A stretch of 64,000 bases of DNA from Streptomyces purpureus (GTDB lineage: Bacteria; Actinomycetota; Actinomycetes; Streptomycetales; Streptomycetaceae), in the NCBI RefSeq assembly GCF_014648195.1, contig NZ_BMQQ01000016.1, positions 71,353 to 135,352 of the forward strand, written 5' to 3'. Shown in pieces: positions 8,921 to 15,612 of this stretch (positions are counted from its first letter, which is position 1; every line of letters starts with the position of its first letter). The translations under genes were made by a program, and so were the position numbers. The notes beneath the pieces are model-generated. The model saw only the letters and a program-made list of their open reading frames with translations, was not told the DNA's origin and ran no database searches.

Positions 8921-9673
8921 GTGCCTCCCACCGACGCGAGCACCGACACCGGCACAGGCCCCCACCCCCGCCCGGGCGGGGAAGCGGAGGACACCCTGGA
9001 CCTGAGGCTGCCCGACGACCTCATCGCACAGTTCACGGCGGGCGGAGCCGTCGTCCCCGGAGCGCCGGGAGACAGCCGCCCCCACACCGGCGCAACGGAG
9101 CTCGATCTCCTTGACACCGTCGCCGCCTGGGGGCCCGCCACCACCCCCATCGGAGACTTCCATCTCATCCCCGTAGACATCGAGCGGGATCTGCCCCTCG
9201 TCGCCCGCTGGATGAACGACCCGGCCGTCGCCGCCTTCTGGGAACTGGAAGGACCCGAGAGCGTCACCGCCGACCACCTGCACGCCCAACTCGACGGCGA
9301 CGGACGCAGCGTCCCCTGCCTCGGCGTCCTCGACGGCACCCCCATGAGCTACTTCGAGATCTACCGCGCCGACCTCGACCTGCTCGCCCGGCACTACCCC
9401 GCACGGCCGCACGACACGGGGATCCACCTTCTCGTCGGAGGCGTCACCGACCGCGGCCGCGGTATCGGCACCACCCTCCTCAGAGCCGTCGCCGACCTCG
9501 TCCTCGACCACCGTCCGCGCTGCACGCGCGTCATCGCCGAACCGGACGTACGCAACACCCCCTCCGTCTCCGCCTTCCTCGGAGCCGGCTTCCGCTTCTC
9601 CGCGGAAGTCGAACTCCCCGACAAACGAGCCGCCCTGATGGTCCGCGATCGCACCCTGCGCCATGTCCTGTGA
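8921..9673 (+). CDS. GNAT acyltransferase of the siderophore (IucB/RhbD/MbtK-like) type
   Basis: The 250-residue protein resembles the Acetyltransf_8 group that acylates amine or hydroxylamine groups in siderophore pathways. Visible motifs are ARWMNDPAVAAFWELEGP near residue 95, PMSYFEIYRAD, the acyl-CoA loop VTDRGRGIGT and EPDVRNTPSVSAFLGAGF. The start is GTG 8921 after GAGAGGAG. In aerobactin and rhizobactin pathways the acceptor is an N-hydroxylated amine, but no N-hydroxylase is encoded here, so the acceptor may be an unmodified amine or be supplied by another locus. It sits between the two synthetase genes. Confidence 0.85.
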   Translation: MPPTDASTDTGTGPHPRPGGEAEDTLDLRLPDDLIAQFTAGGAVVPGAPGDSRPHTGATELDLLDTVAAWGPATTPIGDFHLIPVDIERDLPLVARWMNDPAVAAFWELEGPESVTADHLHAQLDGDGRSVPCLGVLDGTPMSYFEIYRADLDLLARHYPARPHDTGIHLLVGGVTDRGRGIGTTLLRAVADLVLDHRPRCTRVIAEPDVRNTPSVSAFLGAGFRFSAEVELPDKRAALMVRDRTLRHVL

Positions 9674-9737
9674 ACGACCTGCTGCCTTAGATACACCGCT
9701 CGACCCGAATCGGTTCCACCCCGAGGAGTCAGTCCCT

Positions 9738-11546
9738 GTGCCGAAGCCCCCTGCCCATGACTCCGCCGATCAGCACGCCGCACCGGCGCTGTTCGCCCCG
9801 CCCGAGCTGAACCCGGCGGACTGGACCCGAGCGGCCGGCCGCCTGCTCGCGAAGATGATCGGGGAGTTCGCCTACGAGGAGATCGTCGAGCCTCTCCCGC
9901 AGCCGGGCGCACCTGCCGGCCACTACACGCTCGAACTCGACGACAGCGCCCCCCTCACCTTCACCGCCCGTCGGGGCGCGTACGGCAGCTGGCGCGTCGA
10001 CGCCCCCTCCATCGCCTGCGAGGGGCAGCCCTACGCCGACCCCCTCGGATTCCTCGTCCGCGCCCGGCACCAGCTCGCGCTCGACGGCGCCACCCTCGGC
10101 CACCTGCTGCGCGAACTCACCACCACGCTGGCCGCCGACGCCCGCCTCGACCACACCGCGCTCACCGCGGCCCAGCTCGCGGACCTCGGCTACGCGGAGC
10201 TGGAAGGCCGCCAGACCGGACACCCCTGGATCGTCCTCAACAAAGGCCGCATCGGCTTCTCCACCACCGACACCGCTCACTGGGCACCGGAAGCCCGCCA
10301 CCCCACCCGGCTCCCGTGGATCGCCGTCAGCACCACACTCGCGCAGTACCGGGGCGTCACGGGGCTCGACGCCCCTGACGACCTCTACGCGCGGGAACTC
10401 GACCTCGACGTGCACCAGAGCTTCCGCGCCGAGCTGCGCGACCGGGGACTCGACCCCGACACCTACCTCCTCCTGCCCGTCCACCCGTGGCAGTGGGACG
10501 AGGTCCTGCTCCCTCTCTACGCCCCCGCGATCGCCCAGGGCGAGATCGTCCCGCTCTCCGCCGACGCAGACCTCCGGCTCCCGCAGCAGTCCATCCGCAC
10601 CTTCCTCAACACCACCAGACCCGACCGGCACACGGTCAAGCTGCCCCTCTCGATCCTCAACACCCTTGTTTGGCGGGGACTTCCGACGGAACGCACACTC
10701 GCCGCCCCTGCCGTCACCTCCTGGGTCCACGGCCTGCGCGACGCGGATCCCTTCCTCCGTGACGAGTGCGGGGTGATCCTCCTCGGCGAGGTCGCCTCCG
10801 TCACCGTCGAGCACCCGCTCTACGACCGGCTCCCCGAAGTCCCGTACCAGTACAAGGAACTGCTCGGCGCCATCTGGCGGGAACCCCTCCGGCTCCCTGC
10901 GGGCGAGCGCGCCCGTACCCTCGCGGCCCTCCTCCACGTCGATCCGCACGGCCGCTCCTTCACCGCCGAGCTCGTCGAACGCTCAGGCCTCACCCCAACC
11001 GTCTGGCTCCGGCGCCTCTTCGCCGCGCTCCTGCCCCCGCTGCTGCACTTCCTCTACCGCTACGGCACCGTCTTCTCCCCGCACGGCGAGAACGCCGTCG
11101 TCGTCTTCGACGAGCACGACGTCCCCGTACGCATGGCGATCAAGGACTTCGTCGACGACGTCAATGTGAGCGCGCACCCGCTGCCCGAACACGACACGAT
11201 GCCCGCCGACGTCCGTGCGGTCCTGCTCACCGAGGAGCCCGGCTTCCTCACCCAGTTCATCCACTCCGGGCTCTTCGTCGGTGTCTACCGCTACCTCGCA
11301 CCCCTGTGTGAGGACCAGCTCGGCGTCCGAGAGGACGAATTCTGGTCACTCGTGCGCGCCGAGATCCTGCGCCACCACGCCAGATTCCCCGAGCTCAAGG
11401 AGCGTTTCGAGCTTTTCGACCTGCTCGCACCCCGCATCGAACGCCTCTGTCTCAACCGCAACCGTCTGCACCTGGACGGCTACCGAGATCGCCCCGACCG
11501 GCCCCACGCCGCCAAGCACGGCACCATTCCCAACCCGTTGGCGTGA
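9738..11546 (+). CDS. IucA/IucC family NIS siderophore synthetase (second, IucC/DesD-like)
   Basis: The 602-residue protein shows GHPWIVLNKGRIGF (from G161), PVHPWQWD (HPWQ from 249), QQSIRTFLNTTRPDRHTVKL, HGEN at 449 and KDF at 469, ending in KHGTIPNPLA. This is the IucC/AlcC/DesD-like pattern that performs the second condensation or oligomerisation. An overlapping ATG at 9663 keeps the frame open but has no ribosome site, while GTG 9738 has GAGGAG 9 bases upstream, so the shorter form is preferred. It is the last gene of the operon. No exporter, receptor or ferric-siderophore reductase gene lies beside it. Confidence 0.9.
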   Translation: MPKPPAHDSADQHAAPALFAPPELNPADWTRAAGRLLAKMIGEFAYEEIVEPLPQPGAPAGHYTLELDDSAPLTFTARRGAYGSWRVDAPSIACEGQPYADPLGFLVRARHQLALDGATLGHLLRELTTTLAADARLDHTALTAAQLADLGYAELEGRQTGHPWIVLNKGRIGFSTTDTAHWAPEARHPTRLPWIAVSTTLAQYRGVTGLDAPDDLYARELDLDVHQSFRAELRDRGLDPDTYLLLPVHPWQWDEVLLPLYAPAIAQGEIVPLSADADLRLPQQSIRTFLNTTRPDRHTVKLPLSILNTLVWRGLPTERTLAAPAVTSWVHGLRDADPFLRDECGVILLGEVASVTVEHPLYDRLPEVPYQYKELLGAIWREPLRLPAGERARTLAALLHVDPHGRSFTAELVERSGLTPTVWLRRLFAALLPPLLHFLYRYGTVFSPHGENAVVVFDEHDVPVRMAIKDFVDDVNVSAHPLPEHDTMPADVRAVLLTEEPGFLTQFIHSGLFVGVYRYLAPLCEDQLGVREDEFWSLVRAEILRHHARFPELKERFELFDLLAPRIERLCLNRNRLHLDGYRDRPDRPHAAKHGTIPNPLA

Positions 11547-11570
11547 TCACTACGCCGACCGTGATCCCAC

Positions 11571-11592
11571 TGTCAGTGGTGCGCCGTAGGCT
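11571..11592 (+). promoter_or_regulatory. Candidate RecA-independent DNA-damage (PafBC/RecA-NDp type) promoter
   Basis: TGTCAGTG (11571-11578), exactly 8 bases, then TAGGCT (11587-11592). This fits the remembered consensus tTGTCRGTG-N8-TAnnnT of mycobacterial RecA-independent damage promoters. The -10 hexamer ends 9 bases before ATG 11602, so the mRNA would be leaderless or nearly so. TGTCAGTG also lies inside a 13-base palindrome CCACTGTCAGTGG (11567-11579). Confidence 0.65.
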
Positions 11593-11601
11593 GGACGGGC
11601 T

Positions 11602-13572
11602 ATGACGAAGCCATCCCTCCCCGAGCTCCTCCACGCCGCCGTCGACGCAGTCGGCGGTGTGGAACGGCCTGGCCAGGTCACCATGGCCACCGCCGTCGCC
11701 GATGCCATCGACGACGGCTCCCACCTCCTCGTCCAGGCCGGCACCGGCACCGGAAAGTCCCTCGGCTATCTGGTGCCCGCACTGGCCCACGGGGAGCGGG
11801 TGGTGGTCGCCACGGCGACCCTGGCCCTCCAGCGCCAGCTGGTCGAGCGCGACCTGCCCCGCACGGTCGACGCGCTCCACCCGCAGCTGCGCCGGCGGCC
11901 GCAGTTCGCGATGCTCAAGGGCCGTTCGAACTACCTCTGCCTGCATCGCCTCCATGAGGGTGTGCCCCAGGACGAGGAGGACGGTCTCTTCGACCCGTTC
12001 GAGGCGGCCGCGCCCACCAGCAAGCTCGGCCAGGATCTGCTGCGCATGCGGGACTGGGCCGACGAGACCGAGACGGGGGACCGGGACGATCTCACCCCCG
12101 GCGTCTCCGACCGGGCCTGGGCCCAGGTCTCCGTCTCGTCCCGGGAGTGCCTCGGGGCGAGCAAATGCGCCTACGGTGCCGAGTGCTTCGCCGAGGCGGC
12201 CCGTGAGCGCGCCAAGCTGGCCGACGTGGTGGTCACGAACCACGCCCTGCTCGCCATCGACGCCATCGAGGGCGCCCCGGTGCTGCCGCAGCACGAGGTC
12301 CTGATCGTCGACGAGGCGCATGAGCTGGTCTCCCGGGTCACCGGCGTGGCCACCGGTGAGCTCACTCCCGGCCAGGTCAACCGCGCGGTCCGCCGCGCCG
12401 CCAAGCTCGTCAACGAGAAGACCGCCGACGAGCTGCAGACCGCGGCCGAAGCCTTCGAACGGCTGATGGAGCTGGCGCTTCCCGGCCGGCTCGAAAAGAT
12501 CCCTGAGGACCTTGGATACGCCCTGACGGCCCTGCGCGACGCGGCCCGCAACGTCATCTCGGCCCTCGGCTCGACGCGCGACAAGTCCGTCCAGGACGAG
12601 GACGCCGTCCGCAAGCAGGCCCTCGCTTCCGTGGAGACCATCCACGGCGTGGCGGAGCGCATCGTCAACGGCTCCGAGTACGACGTCGTCTGGTACGAGC
12701 GCCACGACCGCTTCGGCGCCTCGCTCCGCGTCGCTCCGCTCTCGGTGTCCGGGCTGCTGCGCGAGAAGCTCTTCGCCGAGCGGTCCGTGGTTCTCACCTC
12801 GGCGACCCTCAAGCTCGGCGGCGATTTCAACGGAGTGGGCGCCTCCCTGGGACTTGCCCCGGAAGGCACCGAGGGTGACGATCTGCCGGTGTGGAAGGGG
12901 CTCGACGTCGGCTCCCCGTTCGACTACCCGAAGCAGGGGATCCTGTACGTCGCCCGTCATCTCGCGACGCCCGGCCGGGAAGGCAGCCGCGGCGACATGA
13001 TGGACGAGCTGTCCGAACTGATGGAGGCGGCCGGCGGCCGTACGCTCGGCCTGTTCTCGTCCATGCGCGCCGCCCAGGCCGCCGCCGAGGAGCTCCGCGG
13101 CCGACTGGATCTGCCGATCCTGCTCCAGGGCGAGGACACCCTGGGCGAGCTGATCAAGAAGTTCTCCGGGGACCCGGAGACCTGCCTCTTCGGCACGCTC
13201 TCCCTCTGGCAGGGCGTGGACGTGCCCGGCCCGAACTGCCAGCTCGTCGTCATGGACCGGATTCCGTTCCCCCGCCCCGACGACCCGCTGATGAGCGCCC
13301 GCCAGAAGGCGGTGGAGGAAGGCGGCGGAAACGGCTTCATGGCGGTCGCCGCGACCCACGCCGCCCTGCTGATGGCGCAGGGCGCCGGCCGTCTGGTGCG
13401 TGCCACCGGCGACCGTGGAGTGGTCGCTGTCCTGGACCCGCGGCTCGCCACCGCGCGGTACGGCAGCTACCTCAAGGCTTCGCTGCCCGACTTCTGGTAC
13501 ACCACGGACCGTAATCAGGTCCGCCGCTCCCTGTCCGCGATCGACGCGGCGGCGAAGGCGGACGGAAGGTAG
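11602..13572 (+). CDS. DinG/XPD-family iron-sulfur ATP-dependent DNA helicase
   Basis: This superfamily 2 helicase of 656 residues has Walker A GTGTGKS at 47-53, the Walker B/DEAH box at 237-240 (VDEAHE), and four cysteines between them, C113, C183, C189 and C195, spaced as the 4Fe-4S cluster of DinG/XPD enzymes. The C-terminal half has FSSMRAAQAAAEEL and LWQGVDVPGP motor motifs. Family members unwind 5'-3', including R-loops and damaged forks. The upstream damage-type promoter and the convergent lexA gene support a repair role. There is no good ribosome site, consistent with leaderless translation. Confidence 0.92.
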   Translation: MTKPSLPELLHAAVDAVGGVERPGQVTMATAVADAIDDGSHLLVQAGTGTGKSLGYLVPALAHGERVVVATATLALQRQLVERDLPRTVDALHPQLRRRPQFAMLKGRSNYLCLHRLHEGVPQDEEDGLFDPFEAAAPTSKLGQDLLRMRDWADETETGDRDDLTPGVSDRAWAQVSVSSRECLGASKCAYGAECFAEAARERAKLADVVVTNHALLAIDAIEGAPVLPQHEVLIVDEAHELVSRVTGVATGELTPGQVNRAVRRAAKLVNEKTADELQTAAEAFERLMELALPGRLEKIPEDLGYALTALRDAARNVISALGSTRDKSVQDEDAVRKQALASVETIHGVAERIVNGSEYDVVWYERHDRFGASLRVAPLSVSGLLREKLFAERSVVLTSATLKLGGDFNGVGASLGLAPEGTEGDDLPVWKGLDVGSPFDYPKQGILYVARHLATPGREGSRGDMMDELSELMEAAGGRTLGLFSSMRAAQAAAEELRGRLDLPILLQGEDTLGELIKKFSGDPETCLFGTLSLWQGVDVPGPNCQLVVMDRIPFPRPDDPLMSARQKAVEEGGGNGFMAVAATHAALLMAQGAGRLVRATGDRGVVAVLDPRLATARYGSYLKASLPDFWYTTDRNQVRRSLSAIDAAAKADGR

Positions 13573-13632
13573 GACGGGGTGTATCGCGCCGCGAGGGGGA
13601 CACGGCGCGTATGGCGACGCAAGGACACAGCA

Positions 13633-13667
13633 GGGCCCCGGGACCGGCGCAGTGGGTCCCGGGGCCC
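13633..13667. terminator. Bidirectional terminator between DinG-like gene and lexA
   Basis: Perfect 13-bp stem (13633-13645 with 13655-13667; arm GGGCCCCGGGACC) and a 9-base loop between convergent genes. Confidence 0.8.
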
Positions 13668-13687
13668 GGTCAGAGCCGGCGGGGAGG

Positions 13688-14473
13688 TCACACCCGCCGC
13701 AGCACCGCCACGACCTTGCCCAGGATGGTCGCTTCGTCACCGGGGATCGGCTGGTACGCCGCGTTGTGCGGCAGCAGCCAGACGTGGCCGTCCTCGCGCT
13801 TGAAGCGCTTCACCGTGGCCTCTCCGTCGAGCATGGCGGCGACGATGTCGCCGTTCTCGGCGACGGGCTGGCGGCGGACGGTCACCCAGTCGCCGTCGCA
13901 GATCGCGGCCTCGATCATCGAGTCTCCGACGACCTTGAGGACGAACAGCTCTCCGTCACCGACCAGCTGGCGGGGGAGCGGGAAGACGTCCTCGACCGAC
14001 TCCTCGGCGAGGATCGGGCCACCGGCCGCGATCCGGCCGACCAGCGGGACGTACGAGGCGGCGGGCTTGCCGGTCGTGTCCGTGGGCTGGGTGCTGGGCT
14101 GGTCGGAGCCTCGTACCTCGTAGGCCCGCGGACGGTGCGGGTCACGGCGGAGGAAGCCCTTGCGCTCCAGTGCCATCAGCTGGTGTGCCACCGAGGACGT
14201 GCTCGAGAGCCCCACCGCCTGGCCGATCTCGCGCATCGACGGCGGGTATCCGCGCCGCTGCACGGAGTCCCGGATGACTTCGATCACCCTCCGTTGCCGG
14301 TCCGTGAGGCCCGAGCTGTCGGCGCGGATGCCTGGAGGTCGGCCGGGCAGCGCGCGCGTGGGCTTGGGGCCCTCCGGGTTCGTGGCTGCGTCATTCATGG
14401 CATGCACCGGCTCGAGTCGGCTCTGGGAGCGGTCCTGGGCAGTGATGATGGCACTGTCTGCGGTGGTGGTCAC
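13688..14473 (-). CDS. lexA: LexA, SOS transcriptional repressor
   Basis: LexA represses SOS genes and self-cleaves on RecA filaments. The 261-residue protein has an N-terminal winged helix (LTDRQRRVIEVIRDSV, PSMREIGQAVGLSS), the Ala-Gly cleavage region (GRIAAGGP), and the Ser/Lys dyad S185 (GDSMIEA) and K222 (ATVKRF). GTG 14473 is chosen because GAGAGGGG lies about 7 bases upstream; the frame continues upstream to 14719 without support. The roughly 45-residue Thr/Ala-rich N-terminal extension before the helix-turn-helix is typical of Streptomyces LexA as I recall it. An SOS box 64-77 bases upstream implies autoregulation. Confidence 0.96.
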   Translation of the reverse strand: MTTTADSAIITAQDRSQSRLEPVHAMNDAATNPEGPKPTRALPGRPPGIRADSSGLTDRQRRVIEVIRDSVQRRGYPPSMREIGQAVGLSSTSSVAHQLMALERKGFLRRDPHRPRAYEVRGSDQPSTQPTDTTGKPAASYVPLVGRIAAGGPILAEESVEDVFPLPRQLVGDGELFVLKVVGDSMIEAAICDGDWVTVRRQPVAENGDIVAAMLDGEATVKRFKREDGHVWLLPHNAAYQPIPGDEATILGKVVAVLRRV

Positions 14474-14536
14474 GTCGGCCCCTCTCGAGATGTTCTCCCT
14501 AGCTGGACAACGGTAGTGGCTTTCGAAAGGTTGCGC

Positions 14537-14550
14537 CAAACACACGTTCG
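14537..14550 (-). promoter_or_regulatory. LexA binding site (SOS box) upstream of lexA
   Basis: On the minus strand the 14-mer reads CGAACGTGTGTTTG, an exact fit to the actinobacterial SOS box CGAACRNRYGTTYG. It lies 64-77 bases upstream of the lexA start, as expected for autorepression. Confidence 0.9.
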
Positions 14551-14792
14551 AGTGAAAAATCGCAGATTGTCTTACGCGTCTGTTCGGCTGGGTGTATACG
14601 CGGGCCCAGGCGTCCAGTGGTAATTCGGTCCAAACGGTACCCTTCACCGCCGGCGCGACATGTGGAGGGTGCCCCTCCAGTGTGGCATCCGAGGCCCCGG
14701 AATCCGTCGCGGCGCGCACGTCCCGTACCCTCGTGGCCGGTCGTCCGCGAACCGGGCGCGCGACACGCGCGAGGTGCCGAAACGGCGACCCA

Positions 14793-14839
14793 ACCCAAGA
14801 TCTAGTGGTTGGATTGATTCGGCCGCCCAGAAGTTGTGG
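14793..14839 (+). promoter_or_regulatory. Tandem NrdR boxes upstream of nrdR-nrdJ
   Basis: ACCCAAGATCTAGTGG (14793-14808) matches about 12 of 16 positions of the NrdR box ACAcwAtATaTwGTgt. A weaker copy CGCCCAGAAGTTGTGG lies at 14824-14839. Their starts are 31 bases apart, the usual phasing of paired NrdR boxes on one DNA face. They lie about 110-160 bases before nrdR. Confidence 0.7.
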
Positions 14840-14950
14840 TCCCTGGTCTGCCGGGTCCTAGGTCATCGCCTATGCTTGTGGCTGCTTCGAGGGCCCCCTG
14901 AGGGGGCTGGCGAGGCCATTCAGTCGTGCTGTGAAGGAGGGTCGGAAGCC

Positions 14951-15460
14951 ATGCACTGCCCCTTCTGCAGGCACCCCGACAGCCGTGTCGTCGACAGTCG
15001 CACCACCGACGACGGAACATCGATCCGGCGCCGCCGCCAGTGCCCCGACTGCTCCCGCCGTTTCACCACGGTGGAGACCGCGTCGCTCATGGTCATCAAG
15101 CGCAGCGGCGTGACCGAACCCTTCAGTCGCACCAAGGTCATCTCCGGCGTGCGCAAGGCGTGCCAGGGACGGCCGGTCACCGAGGACGCCCTCGCCAAGC
15201 TCGGCCAGCGGGTCGAGGAGGCGGTGCGCGCCACCGGCAGCGCCGAACTGACCACCCACGACGTCGGGCTGGCCATACTCGGCCCCCTTCAGGAACTCGA
15301 CCTCGTCGCGTACCTGCGTTTCGCGTCCGTGTACCGGGCGTTCGACACACTCGAAGACTTCGAGGCCGCCATCGCGGAGCTCCGCGAGCGGCCTCCCGCT
15401 GAGGAATGCGGGCGCGGCGCGACCCCCGAGGTCCCCGTGCCCGCCACTGCCGCCGACTGA
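14951..15460 (+). CDS. nrdR: NrdR, ribonucleotide reductase transcriptional repressor
   Basis: NrdR senses ATP/dATP and represses nrd operons. The 169-residue protein has the zinc ribbon (C3, C6, C31, C34; CPFC and CPDC) followed by an ATP-cone domain (about 49-139) beginning LMVIKRSG. ATG 14951 follows GAAGGAGG by 10 bases. It is 152 bases upstream of nrdJ on the same strand, so the two are probably co-transcribed and under NrdR's own control through the boxes upstream. The length is normal for the family with a short Pro-rich tail. Confidence 0.96.
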   Translation: MHCPFCRHPDSRVVDSRTTDDGTSIRRRRQCPDCSRRFTTVETASLMVIKRSGVTEPFSRTKVISGVRKACQGRPVTEDALAKLGQRVEEAVRATGSAELTTHDVGLAILGPLQELDLVAYLRFASVYRAFDTLEDFEAAIAELRERPPAEECGRGATPEVPVPATAAD

Positions 15461-15612
15461 CCGACCGGCCGGGCGAGGAGCCCGGCGTCGGCCGCGGACG
15501 GCACAAGACCTGTCGTGAGCACTGAGCGCGGTGTTCACGGCAACAGACAGAGACTGTGCCCCGGGAAGATCTGGGCACTTCAGGGCGTTTTTGCCCGTAT
15601 ATGGGAGGCGGC

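Noticed and set aside
14550..14590. Second SOS-like half site (CGAACAGACGCG on the minus strand near 14575-14586)
   Set aside because: The 3' half does not match GTTYG.
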